Made by a program: the position numbers and the translations under genes
Notes under the pieces: model-generated
The model's input: only the letters and a program-made list of their open reading frames with translations
Database searches by the model: none
Told to the model about the DNA's origin: nothing
Assembly: GCA_946885335.1 (NCBI GenBank)
Contig: CAMPGG010000179.1
Coordinates: forward strand, 1-7,147
DNA from: an uncultured Chitinophagaceae bacterium
GTDB taxonomy: Bacteria > Bacteroidota > Bacteroidia > Chitinophagales > Chitinophagaceae
DNA length: 7,147 nucleotides
Reading direction: 5' to 3'
Shown here: positions 1 to 5,224 of the stretch, piece by piece
Numbering within the stretch: the stretch's first letter is position 1
Layout: each line of letters starts with the position of its first letter

Positions 1-78
1 TTACCGGGGACGGCATTTTATGAAAGGAAGGCAGTAATTTTATAGCATACTCAATATACAGCCATAAATAAATCTTGC

Positions 79-963
79 ATGGAGTTTATAGATTACTATA
101 AGATTTTAGGAGTTGATAAAAAGGCAAGTGAAGATGAGATCAAAAAAGCTTACCGCAAACTGGCCCGCAAACTGCATCCTGATCTGAACCCTAACGATAA
201 AGAAGCTCATAAAAAATTTCAACAGATCAATGAAGCCAATGAAGTGCTGAGCGATCCTGAAAAAAGAAAAAAATACGATCAATACGGAAAGGATTGGATG
301 CATGCCGATCAATTTGAAAAGCAGAAACAATACCAGCGCTCATCCCCGGGTGGTGGTTATACATATTCAGAAGGATTTGGAGAAGACAGTTTTTCAGATT
401 TTTTTGCCTCTATGTTTGGCGGTTCCCCAGGTGGCCGCAGCCGTTCTCGTTTCAGGGGTGAAGATTACCAGGCAGAACTCCAGTTGTCATTATCAGATGT
501 ATTTACTACCCACAAACAAACAATTACCATTGGCGATAAAAAAATTCGCATAACCATTCCTGCGGGAATAGAAAACGGCCAGAAAATAAAATTAAAAGGT
601 TATGGCGGGCAGGGCGTAAATGGCGGACCTAACGGTGACCTGTACATTACTTTTCATATTACCAATAATACTTCGTTTAAACGAGATGGAGACAACCTGC
701 ATAAGACGGTGGAACTGGATCTGTATACAGCAGTTTTAGGTGGAGAAGTAACGATTGACACATTAAGTGGAAAAATCAAATTAAAAGTGCCGCCGGAAAC
801 CCAAAACAATACCATCACAAGATTAAAAGGAAAGGGTTTCCCGGTGTATAAAAAAGAAGGCGTATTTGGTGATCTGTTTATTACTTACCAGGTAAAACTA
901 CCAACCCGTTTAACAGAAAAAGAAAAAGAATTGTTTCGTGAATTAGCCAAACTGAAATCATAA
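79..963 (+). CDS. cbpA: CbpA-type DnaJ-like co-chaperone (J-domain protein without zinc finger)
   Basis: This 294-aa cytoplasmic co-chaperone should stimulate the ATPase of DnaK and deliver unfolded clients to it. An N-terminal J-domain (about residues 5-70) carries the HPD signature at 33-35 and the conserved YDQYG end of helix IV. A short Gly/Phe/Ser-rich linker follows (about 85-125), then two beta-rich client-binding domains running to the C-terminus, recognisable by [17 protein letters not shown] and RLKGKGFP segments. The CxxCxGxG zinc-finger repeats of true DnaJ are absent, which places it with CbpA; length is close to E. coli CbpA (about 306 aa). The ATG at 79 opens directly into the J-domain, and no Shine-Dalgarno is seen, as usual for Bacteroidota. 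The cbpM modulator starts 11 bp after its stop, which strongly supports the CbpA assignment. A housekeeping DnaJ is expected elsewhere in the genome. Confidence 0.93.
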   Translation: MEFIDYYKILGVDKKASEDEIKKAYRKLARKLHPDLNPNDKEAHKKFQQINEANEVLSDPEKRKKYDQYGKDWMHADQFEKQKQYQRSSPGGGYTYSEGFGEDSFSDFFASMFGGSPGGRSRSRFRGEDYQAELQLSLSDVFTTHKQTITIGDKKIRITIPAGIENGQKIKLKGYGGQGVNGGPNGDLYITFHITNNTSFKRDGDNLHKTVELDLYTAVLGGEVTIDTLSGKIKLKVPPETQNNTITRLKGKGFPVYKKEGVFGDLFITYQVKLPTRLTEKEKELFRELAKLKS

Positions 964-974
964 AACAACTCAAC

Positions 975-1274
975 ATGACTGATGATCAATATATTTCCAT
1001 TGAACAATTTTGTCTTCAAAACCAGGTAGACCATTCATTCATTCATTTATTAAATGAAAGAGGGATCATGGAGATCATTGTATTGGAAGAACGTGAATTA
1101 ATCCCGATGTCAAAACTTCCTTTACTGGAAAAATGCATGCACCTGCATTATGAATTAGAAATTAATATAGAAGGCATAGAAGCTATTCAGCATTTATTGC
1201 AGAAAGTGGAAGATCTGCAGAATGAGATCATTTCTTTACAAAACCGCCTGAGCTTTTATGAACCAGGTGAGTAA
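975..1274 (+). CDS. cbpM: CbpM-type chaperone modulator (MerR-like)
   Basis: This 99-aa protein matches the CbpM family, small proteins that bind the J-domain of CbpA and inhibit its co-chaperone activity. The N-terminal half (about residues 4-60) is a MerR-like winged-helix fold, starting YISIEQFCLQN and continuing through LNERGIMEI. The C-terminal part (about 70-95) is rich in heptad-spaced Leu/Ile (IQHLLQKVEDLQNEI and onwards) and should form a coiled coil. The length agrees with E. coli CbpM (101 aa). It starts 11 bp downstream of cbpA with no promoter-like gap, so the two are almost certainly co-transcribed and make a regulated pair. DNA binding is possible from the fold, but in the characterised homologue the job is protein-protein inhibition. 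The assignment leans on both sequence and gene order. Confidence 0.88.
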   Translation: MTDDQYISIEQFCLQNQVDHSFIHLLNERGIMEIIVLEERELIPMSKLPLLEKCMHLHYELEINIEGIEAIQHLLQKVEDLQNEIISLQNRLSFYEPGE

Positions 1275-1335
1275 ACGGTACCAGCCCATCTTTAAGAAAC
1301 TAATATAAACAGATAAGGCAGAACCCTTAGTAATC

Positions 1336-1357
1336 CAAAATTTTCGCTAAAATTTTG
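1336..1357 (+). terminator. Perfect AT-only hairpin downstream of cbpM, possible weak terminator
   Basis: CAAAATTTT and AAAATTTTG form a perfect 9-bp inverted repeat around a CGCT loop, followed by TTT. It lies 61 nt after the cbpM stop. Such an AT-only stem is weak as an intrinsic terminator, and the following T-run is only three bases. The perfect symmetry could equally be a protein-binding dyad or part of the larger folded region just downstream. Confidence 0.3.
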
Positions 1358-1364
1358 TTTAAGC

Positions 1365-1473
1365 TGTTGATGAAGGTTTTATAATGCCTGCCTGATATTA
1401 AATTTGACTATCAGTAAAACCGGTAATCCATCAACATGAAATGAATCTCAAAAATTTTCGAGCAAATTCATTT
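1365..1473 (+). ncRNA. Candidate structured RNA or operator region: three nested stems plus a second hairpin
   Basis: Three perfectly nested complementary segments are visible: TGTTGATG (1365-1372) with CATCAACA (1429-1436), GGTTTTA (1375-1381) with TAAAACC (1415-1421), and CTGATA (1392-1397) with TATCAG (1409-1414). The right-hand arms of the inner two stems abut, leaving a 10-nt bulge on the left. Two bases further on, AAATGAATCTC (1439-1449) can pair with GAG (1460-1462) plus ATTCATTT (1466-1473), with a CAA bulge. No open frame of note covers the region and I recognise no riboswitch class. It may be a leader of the 57-aa gene that follows, a free small RNA, a decayed mobile element or a DNA-level dyad. 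The pairings are seen; any function is inferred. Confidence 0.35.
1399..1406 (+). promoter_or_regulatory. TAnnTTTG-type -7 box candidate for the 57-aa gene
   Basis: TAAATTTG fits the Bacteroidota -7 consensus TAnnTTTG exactly. It lies about 140 nt upstream of the ATG at 1549, inside the loop of the innermost stem at 1392-1414. No good TTG is found about 19 bp upstream (nearest at 1367-1369, too far), so the match may be chance in AT-rich DNA. Confidence 0.22.
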
Positions 1474-1548
1474 ACCTGAAAGCTGTCGGGAAGATGAAAA
1501 TTTTTGTGGTGAATTCCATGTGGCCAAAAAGCAATTTAAAATATACAC

Positions 1549-1722
1549 ATGAAAAAATATTTCTCTGAGAAGAACGCACTTACCATCATGGCCAGTTTGT
1601 TTTGTTTATTTATGACCATCATTGCTGCGGTTAATCAATCTCTTTGGGAAGCTGTTGCTTTTGCACTTGCTTTCAGTTTTTCAATCGAAGTGATTTGTCA
1701 TCGTACAAAGGAAAACTCCTGA
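1549..1722 (+). CDS. Small two-helix membrane protein of unknown function (57 aa)
   Basis: An open frame of 57 codons begins ATG AAA AAA TAT and ends TGA. The peptide starts with a short charged stretch (MKKYFSEKN), then a hydrophobic segment at about residues 11-28 (LTIMASLFCLFMTIIAAV), a short polar turn NQSLWE, a second hydrophobic segment at about 35-50, and a basic tail CHRTKENS. This is the shape of a small inner-membrane hairpin protein with both ends in the cytoplasm. I do not recognise a family. It follows the structured gap at 1336-1473 and ends 13 bp before the stop of the convergent DUF4268 gene. Codon use looks like the neighbouring genes, and the protein-like hydrophobic pattern favours a real gene, but no homology was tested. 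Confidence 0.55.
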   Translation: MKKYFSEKNALTIMASLFCLFMTIIAAVNQSLWEAVAFALAFSFSIEVICHRTKENS

Positions 1723-1735
1723 TAAAGTTTGAGGT

Positions 1736-2194
1736 TTAATCTTCCATTTCAAAAAAATCTTTTACTGATGTCCAGAATTCATCCAGGCCGGTAATCCTTG
1801 ATTTTAAAAAAGAAATGATGGCAGGCCAGTCATTTTTATCATACACATTCACACCGGCCAGTATAGTCTCAATGACTGAAATGGATCTTCCATTTTCATC
1901 TAATTTTTCTTTCATCCAAATCCATTCACCCCGCACAGTCGATTCAAACACAGTCCTGAATTGAATCATTCGCTCAAAAAATTTTTCTCTTTGCAGCTTT
2001 TCTCCTGTCATTTGAATACTTAATGAAGCGGCATCCTTTCCTGCATTCATTTTAAAAAAAATTCCTTTAATACCTGTTTTGTAATTTATCCAGTTTATTT
2101 TCTCATCACCAGCAGGTTGAACCGGCAACATATATTTGCCAAAACTTGTCCAGAAATCCTGCTTGATCCGGGCCATTTCATTTCGGTTATACAT
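1736..2194 (-). CDS. DUF4268 domain-containing protein
   Basis: This 152-aa soluble protein has the layout I associate with DUF4268: an N-terminal R/K-rich helix ending FWTSFGKYM (about residues 14-22), then WINYKTGIKGIFFKMNA (about 35-51), a central helix around KLQREKFFERMIQF, then GEWIWMKE, and a C-terminal ISFLKSRITGLDEFWTSVKDFF. Some DUF4268 domains sit at the C-terminus of larger proteins with nuclease-like folds, but here the domain stands alone. No catalytic motif can be named and the function is unknown. I kept the first ATG (2194); M7 is an alternative start. It is transcribed away from the cupin gene, with 80 bp between the starts, and converges on the 57-aa membrane peptide. The name rests on memory of the family, not on a search. 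Confidence 0.72.
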   Translation of the reverse strand: MYNRNEMARIKQDFWTSFGKYMLPVQPAGDEKINWINYKTGIKGIFFKMNAGKDAASLSIQMTGEKLQREKFFERMIQFRTVFESTVRGEWIWMKEKLDENGRSISVIETILAGVNVYDKNDWPAIISFLKSRITGLDEFWTSVKDFFEMED

Positions 2195-2217
2195 ACCCTT
2201 TACATTTCAATAAGGAA

Positions 2218-2225
2218 GAAAGATA
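2218..2225 (-). promoter_or_regulatory. Possible -7 box for the DUF4268 gene
   Basis: Read on the minus strand this is TATCTTTC, one base off TAnnTTTG, 23 bp upstream of the start codon at 2194. No convincing -33 TTG at the usual distance was found. It mirrors the perfect TATCTTTG box for the opposite gene 18 bp away. Confidence 0.25.
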
Positions 2226-2243
2226 CCGGCAACGATAAATAAA

Positions 2244-2251
2244 TATCTTTG
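2244..2251 (+). promoter_or_regulatory. TAnnTTTG-type -7 box for the cupin gene
   Basis: TATCTTTG is a perfect match to the Bacteroidota -7 consensus TAnnTTTG. It ends 23 bp before the ATG at 2275, which would give a leader of roughly 15-20 nt. No clear TTG is seen at -33. Position and orientation fit; the assignment is from consensus only. Confidence 0.45.
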
Positions 2252-2274
2252 CCCCGCAATTTAAATTAATTGTT

Positions 2275-2637
2275 ATGCCATATTTTCATCAGCAGGAGCC
2301 TTTGATGGTACCCGTACCCGGAGGAAAATCAATAGCCGAACATACTGGTTTAGCCAGCACTGGAAACAAGAATTTAAGCATTGCACATATGGTGGCCCCA
2401 CCAGGTTGGGGAGAACCTTTTCAAAACCCGGCTTTTGATGAATACACGTTGGTTAGCAGGGGACGGAAGCAAGTGGAAGTAGATGGCCTGAAATTGATTG
2501 TTAAAGCAGGTGAAAGCATTTTAATTAAAGCAGGTTCAAGGGTTCGTTATTCCAATCCTTTTGATGAAGCCTGTGAATATTGGAGTGTATGCCAACCGGC
2601 TTTTTCGATGGAATCGGTAAACAGGGAACAGGAATAA
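2275..2637 (+). CDS. Single-domain cupin protein with atypical motif 1
   Basis: This 120-aa protein is a small cupin-2 type beta-barrel. Motif 1 is recognisable at about residues 44-63 (GWGEPFQNPAFDEYTLVSRG), and motif 2 at about 75-95 (VKAGESILIKAGSRVRYSNP). The usual metal-binding HxH pair of motif 1 is missing: the position reads GEPFQNP, while the acidic pair D55/E56 remains. I recall close relatives in many bacteria with the same GWxEPxQxPxFDEY pattern, so this appears to be a subfamily feature and not decay; whether metal is bound is unclear. Possible roles are sensing or binding a small ligand or acting as an isomerase, with no substrate deducible. A perfect TAnnTTTG box sits just upstream. 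An 85-aa protein follows 17 bp later, probably in the same transcript. Confidence 0.82.
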   Translation: MPYFHQQEPLMVPVPGGKSIAEHTGLASTGNKNLSIAHMVAPPGWGEPFQNPAFDEYTLVSRGRKQVEVDGLKLIVKAGESILIKAGSRVRYSNPFDEACEYWSVCQPAFSMESVNREQE

Positions 2638-2654
2638 ACTTTAAAAATAAAAAT

Positions 2655-2912
2655 ATGGCTTGTGAAATATCAATACCCGTAACAGCATCTGCTACAGATC
2701 TTTTTGTGAAAGTAAAAGAAGCGATCGAAAAAAACGGTGGGACCGTTGAGGGTGATGAGTCATCCGGTAATTTCCAGATTAAAATAATGGGAACCATAGC
2801 AGGCTCTTATCGCACAAATGGTAATACGTTGAATATTATCGTGGAAAATAAACCCCTTTTTATTTCATGCGGGCAAATAGAAAGTTTTTTACTTTCCCGG
2901 TTAGGTTCATAA
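2655..2912 (+). CDS. Conserved-looking small protein of unknown function (85 aa)
   Basis: The frame is open from further upstream (a TTG at 2580 and an ATG at 2589), but those starts lie inside the cupin gene. The ATG at 2655, 17 bp after the cupin stop and preceded by an A-rich stretch, is the more likely start and gives 85 aa. The product reads MACEISIPVTASATDLFVKV at the start, a helix with EAIEKNGG, then alternating strands around GDESSGNFQIKIMGTIAGSY and NTLNIIVENKPLFI, ending in a helix with IESFLLSRLGS. That pattern (beta, helix, four or so strands, helix) resembles a small helix-grip or polyketide-cyclase-like fold, which is only an impression. There is no signal peptide or membrane segment. 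It is probably co-transcribed with the cupin. Function unknown. Confidence 0.65.
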   Translation: MACEISIPVTASATDLFVKVKEAIEKNGGTVEGDESSGNFQIKIMGTIAGSYRTNGNTLNIIVENKPLFISCGQIESFLLSRLGS

Positions 2913-2989
2913 AATTTGTATTTTTCTCTTCAATCTGAGTAAGCTCTTCCACATTATGCCTTTCTGAGCTACTGTTGCGATGCGTAATT

Positions 2990-3008
2990 CCAGAAAAAAT
3001 GTTTCTGG
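2990..3008 (+). terminator. Probable intrinsic terminator after the cupin/85-aa operon
   Basis: CCAGAAA (2990-2996) and TTTCTGG (3002-3008) form a perfect 7-bp stem with an AAATG loop, followed after CATG by TTTTT. It lies 77 nt beyond the stop at 2912 and 36 nt before the next small gene. The T-run is displaced by four bases, so it is a fair but not strong terminator. Confidence 0.42.
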
Positions 3009-3044
3009 CATGTTTTTCCCCTATTAAGGGTTAAAACGATTAAT

Positions 3045-3185
3045 ATGCAGACTTGGTTAAAAAATACATTTACAAAGAAAGATGAGGGAGAAGATTTTCA
3101 TTTAGGAGCCACTATTACTATGATCTTATTGATCCTAACGTTTATCAGTACCAGTTTTTATATAGCCGTCTCCAGTTTAGCTTAA
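3045..3185 (+). CDS. Small single-helix membrane protein of unknown function (46 aa)
   Basis: A 46-codon frame starts ATG CAG ACT TGG and ends TAA. The peptide has a charged N-terminus (MQTWLKNTFTKKDEGEDFHL) and one long hydrophobic segment at about residues 21-46 (GATITMILLILTFISTSFYI and on). This is the form of a one-pass membrane micropeptide with its N-terminus inside. I do not recognise a family. It stands alone, between the hairpin at 2990-3008 and a second inverted repeat at 3201-3224, so it may be a separate small transcript. The N-terminal half is polar and gene-like, and the switch to a clean hydrophobic helix argues against chance, but the length makes the call uncertain. Confidence 0.5.
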   Translation: MQTWLKNTFTKKDEGEDFHLGATITMILLILTFISTSFYIAVSSLA

Positions 3186-3200
3186 AAATAAATCTACTGG

Positions 3201-3224
3201 TTGCTTTAATATTATTAAAAGCAA
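3201..3224 (+). other. Inverted repeat between the 46-aa gene and the YdeI-like gene
   Basis: TTGCTTT (3201-3207) and AAAGCAA (3218-3224) pair perfectly, and AAT/ATT inside can extend the stem past one bulged A. It begins 16 nt after the stop at 3185 and ends 21 nt before the ATG at 3246. No T-run follows, so it is a poor terminator; it could be a leader structure of the following gene or an operator. Confidence 0.25.
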
Positions 3225-3245
3225 TGTTGGAACTTCGCCTAAAAA

Positions 3246-3755
3246 ATGGTTCGTTTCAAAACCTCCATTTTACGCTTTGGGCAAATGGGTGAAAAAACAG
3301 GCTGGACCTACATAGAAATACCAGCGATCCAGGCTTCACAATTATATCCTGGCAATAAAAAATCTTTCAGGGTCAAAGGAAAACTCGATCAGGTTCCCGT
3401 AAAGCAATTGGCATTACTACCCATGGGTGATGGACATTTCATTATTCCTTTAAATGTGGAGATGCGCAAAGCATTAAAAAAGCAAAAAGGTGCTGAGCTT
3501 TATGTCCAACTTGAAAAAGATGATTCTCCTATCAAAATCAATCATGACCTGATCAGTTGCCTGGAAGATGAACCTGCGGCGTTTAAATTCTTTCAATCAC
3601 TGCAACCTTCACATCAGCATTATTTCAGCAAATGGATTGAAACGGCTAAAACCGATTCCACTAAAGCAAAAAGAATTGCACAAACGGTTCAAGCATGTTT
3701 ACATCATTATTCATTTTCAGAAATGCTCAGGAATAGTAAAAAAGATAAGGCATAA
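3246..3755 (+). CDS. YdeI/OmdA-like protein with DUF1905 and OmdA domains
   Basis: This 169-aa soluble protein has two parts. Residues 1 to about 95 form a DUF1905 beta-barrel-like domain, seen in GWTYIEIPA, FRVKGKLDQVPV, LPMGDGHFIIPLN and the basic RKALKKQKG. The rest is the OmdA (bacteriocin resistance/OmpD-associated) domain, with the typical run DEPAAFKFFQSL, LQPSHQHYFSKWIETAK and KRIAQTVQACL. The family is widespread in soil bacteria and Bacteroidota; a link to peptide or bacteriocin tolerance has been proposed for YdeI-type proteins, but the biochemical role is not settled. The ATG at 3246 follows an A-rich stretch with no Shine-Dalgarno. The stop overlaps the left flank of the hairpin at 3761-3778, which separates it from the convergent RRM gene. 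It looks monocistronic. Domain naming is from sequence style only. Confidence 0.8.
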   Translation: MVRFKTSILRFGQMGEKTGWTYIEIPAIQASQLYPGNKKSFRVKGKLDQVPVKQLALLPMGDGHFIIPLNVEMRKALKKQKGAELYVQLEKDDSPIKINHDLISCLEDEPAAFKFFQSLQPSHQHYFSKWIETAKTDSTKAKRIAQTVQACLHHYSFSEMLRNSKKDKA

Positions 3756-3760
3756 AAAAA

Positions 3761-3778
3761 GAGCGTGAAAACACGCTC
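3761..3778. terminator. Bidirectional intrinsic terminator between convergent genes
   Basis: GAGCGTG (3761-3767) and CACGCTC (3772-3778) form a perfect GC-rich 7-bp stem around an AAAA loop. Seven A residues lie directly to the left (3754-3760), so on the minus strand the hairpin is followed by TTTTTTT, a textbook terminator for the RRM gene. On the plus strand it is followed by CCTTT, weaker, and serves the YdeI-like gene, whose stop codon is only 5 bp away. Confidence 0.85.
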
Positions 3779-3803
3779 CTTTAAATCAGGTTTATAAAAC
3801 CAA

Positions 3804-4088
3804 TTACCAACGATTGCTTGAAAAAGACTTCTTAGGTGCTCTTTCTTCACGTGGCTTGGCTTCATTCACTTTGATAGCGCGGCCTTCAACCATTCCGCCA
3901 TCCAGTTCCTGGATCGCTTTCTGGGCTGCAGCGTCATCACTCATTTCAACAAATCCAAAACCACGGCTGCGGTTGGTGAATTTGTCCATAATTACTTTTG
4001 CTGAAGTTACTTCGCCGTACTCTTCAAAAAAGCCTTTCAAGTCTTCATCCTGAACGGAGAAACTTAAATTTGATACATAAATGTTCAT
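3804..4088 (-). CDS. Single-RRM RNA-binding protein (glycine-poor bacterial RRM)
   Basis: This 94-aa protein is one RNA recognition motif plus a short basic tail. RNP2 is at residues 3-8 (IYVSNL) and RNP1 at 42-49 (RGFGFVEM), with the aromatic residues Y4, F44 and F46 that stack on RNA bases. The fold runs to about residue 78 (AIKVNEAKP), and a charged tail EERAPKKSFSSNRW ends the protein. Such short RRM proteins are common in Bacteroidota and Cyanobacteria; several are cold- or stress-induced and thought to act as RNA chaperones, though the targets are mostly unknown. The start is unambiguous, because the first strand begins at residue 2. The gene is divergent from pdxJ with 222 bp between starts, has an apparent long leader with a TACCTTTG box at 4222-4229, and ends in a strong terminator. 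Confidence 0.93.
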   Translation of the reverse strand: MNIYVSNLSFSVQDEDLKGFFEEYGEVTSAKVIMDKFTNRSRGFGFVEMSDDAAAQKAIQELDGGMVEGRAIKVNEAKPREERAPKKSFSSNRW

Positions 4089-4153
4089 CGAATCGAATTA
4101 AATAATGAATAAAAAATCATCTGAGATAACGCACTGGAAAGGAAGACTAACTA

Positions 4154-4175
4154 TTAGCAGAAATGCTTAGCAGAA
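4154..4175 (-). repeat. Direct repeat of TTAGCAGAA in the RRM leader
   Basis: Two identical 9-bp copies of TTAGCAGAA (4154-4162 and 4167-4175) are separated by ATGC; on the transcribed strand they read TTCTGCTAA twice with a 13-nt period. They lie in the inferred untranslated leader of the RRM gene, 66 to 87 nt upstream of its start codon. The overlapping AGCA..TGCT can also form a short 4-bp hairpin. Confidence 0.5.
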
Positions 4176-4221
4176 TAAGATCGTTCTAATACCTGTTGCT
4201 GTAATGCTCAAATTTGCGTGG

Positions 4222-4229
4222 CAAAGGTA
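4222..4229 (-). promoter_or_regulatory. TAnnTTTG-type promoter for the RRM gene
   Basis: On the minus strand this reads TACCTTTG, a perfect -7 consensus, with TTTG elements 15 and 22 bp further upstream that could serve as the -33 element. Transcription would start near 4215 and leave a leader of about 125 nt before the ATG at 4088. The box is by consensus only. Confidence 0.45.
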
Positions 4230-4298
4230 AATGAATTAATTATTCAAAAGACAAAAATTTAAAACTTTATTGTTAAACATTTTGCCTTCAACAGTTTG

Positions 4299-4306
4299 TA
4301 ATTTTG
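4299..4306 (+). promoter_or_regulatory. -7-like box immediately before pdxJ
   Basis: TAATTTTG (4299-4306) matches TAnnTTTG and ends 4 bp before the pdxJ ATG at 4311. Used as a promoter, it would start transcription at or near the ATG and give a leaderless message. No TTG lies at the standard spacing (candidates give 14 or 26 bp), so it may be a chance match. Confidence 0.25.
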
Positions 4307-4310
4307 AAAC

Positions 4311-5039
4311 ATGTCGCATTTTACCCGCCTTTCTGTCAACATCAATAAATTTGGAACCCTTCGTAATTCACGTGGTGGCAATAATCCCGATGTAGTGAAA
4401 GCTGCAACGGATGTAGAATTATTCGGTGGCGATGGAGTTACTGTACACCCCCGCCCCGATGAAAGACATATCCGGTATGAAGATGTATACAACATCAAAA
4501 AAATTATCACTACTGAATTCAATATTGAAGGCAATCCAAAAGAAAAAAAGTTTGTGGATCTCGTATTGGATGTAAAACCAGACCAGGTTACACTGGTTCC
4601 TGATGCAGAGGGGCAATTAACTTCGGATCATGGATGGGATACGATTGCTAACAAAGATTACCTGGTTGATATAATAAGCGTTTTTAAAAATGCAGGTATA
4701 CGGGTTTCTATATTCACCGATCCTGATTTAAAGATGATTGAAGGCGCTGCGGCGACGGGAACTGATCGCATCGAACTTTATACGGAAGGATATGCCCGGT
4801 TGTATGCAGCAGGAAATAAAGCGGCCGCCATAGAACCCTATGTTGCATCAGCAGAAAAAGCAAAAGAATTAGGTTTAGGATTAAATGCCGGTCATGATCT
4901 TGATTACCATAACCTGGCATTTTTTAAGCAGCATATTCCCTGGCTGGATGAAGTAAGTATTGGTCATGCCTTGATTTGTGACGCCATTTATTGGGGTTTT
5001 GAAAATACGATTCAAATGTATAAACGACAGTTGCAATGA
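4311..5039 (+). CDS. pdxJ: Pyridoxine 5'-phosphate synthase PdxJ
   Basis: PdxJ condenses 1-deoxyxylulose 5-phosphate with 3-amino-2-oxopropyl phosphate to form pyridoxine 5'-phosphate, the ring-closing step of the DXP-dependent vitamin B6 route, in the cytoplasm. The 242-aa protein has the full TIM-barrel length. It shows [17 protein letters not shown] near the N-terminus, then [14 protein letters not shown], with H46, R48 and H53 matching the E. coli catalytic residues H45, R47 and H52. E73 (FNIEGNP), TLVPD at 94-98, [10 protein letters not shown] at 153-162, [10 protein letters not shown] with H195, and a final [10 protein letters not shown] phosphate-binding region follow. The proteobacterial NIDH segment reads NINK here, which I recall as usual in this phylum. 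The ATG at 4311 matches the family start. Its TGA stop lies inside the first unit of an octamer repeat array. pdxA is not in the window. Confidence 0.96.
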   Translation: MSHFTRLSVNINKFGTLRNSRGGNNPDVVKAATDVELFGGDGVTVHPRPDERHIRYEDVYNIKKIITTEFNIEGNPKEKKFVDLVLDVKPDQVTLVPDAEGQLTSDHGWDTIANKDYLVDIISVFKNAGIRVSIFTDPDLKMIEGAAATGTDRIELYTEGYARLYAAGNKAAAIEPYVASAEKAKELGLGLNAGHDLDYHNLAFFKQHIPWLDEVSIGHALICDAIYWGFENTIQMYKRQLQ

Positions 5040-5121
5040 GACAATGAGACAATGAGACAATTTGAGAATTTGAAAATTTGAGAATGAATGAGACAATTCG
5101 GCAATTTGACAATTAGGCAAT
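5034..5121. repeat. Degenerate octamer array starting inside the pdxJ stop
   Basis: Three perfect tandem copies of CAATGAGA occupy 5034-5057, followed by diverged units of 8 to 11 bp such as CAATTTGAG, AATTTGAA, AATTTGAG, CAATTCGG, CAATTTGA, CAATTAGG and CAATGATG. The consensus is about (C/A)AATTTGA. The pdxJ stop codon TGA (5037-5039) is part of the first unit. Short AT-rich arrays of this style are common between genes in Chitinophagaceae-like genomes. Confidence 0.8.
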
Positions 5122-5224
5122 GATGAAATTGAAAATGCAAAATGATCTAACCATTTAGCATGAGCCTGTCGAAGCCGATATTTAATTGGAAAGAATAATT
5201 TAGAAAATAGACTAAGTGATAATC
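5117..5224. repeat. Long repeat unit, copy A
   Basis: This 108-bp copy shares with copies B and C the opening CAATGATGAAAT, GAAAATGCA and ACCATT segments, and with B also AGCCTGTCGAAGCC, GATATTTAATT and ATAGACTA. It lacks the 8 bp TCAGGCTG present in B before AGCCTG, so the central palindrome is broken. No reading frame of note is carried. Confidence 0.8.

Noticed and set aside
1..45. An open stretch ending at the TAG at 43-45 (LPGTAFYERKAVIL) that could be the tail of an upstream gene
   Set aside because: Fourteen codons at a window edge cannot be told from chance, and I recognise no family in it.
1365..1473. A known riboswitch (TPP, cobalamin, SAM, preQ1) in the structured gap
   Set aside because: None of the conserved core sequences of these classes that I know is present, and the downstream gene is an unknown membrane peptide, not a typical target.
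2580..2654. An earlier start (TTG 2580 or ATG 2589) for the 85-aa gene
   Set aside because: It would overlap the cupin coding region by about 50 bp, and the added residues (GFFDGIGKQGTGINFKNKN) look unlike a folded start, whereas ATG 2655 is well placed after the cupin stop.
3814..4053. A 79-codon plus-strand frame opposite the RRM gene
   Set aside because: It is the shadow of the RRM coding sequence, which has clear RNP1 and RNP2 motifs on the other strand.
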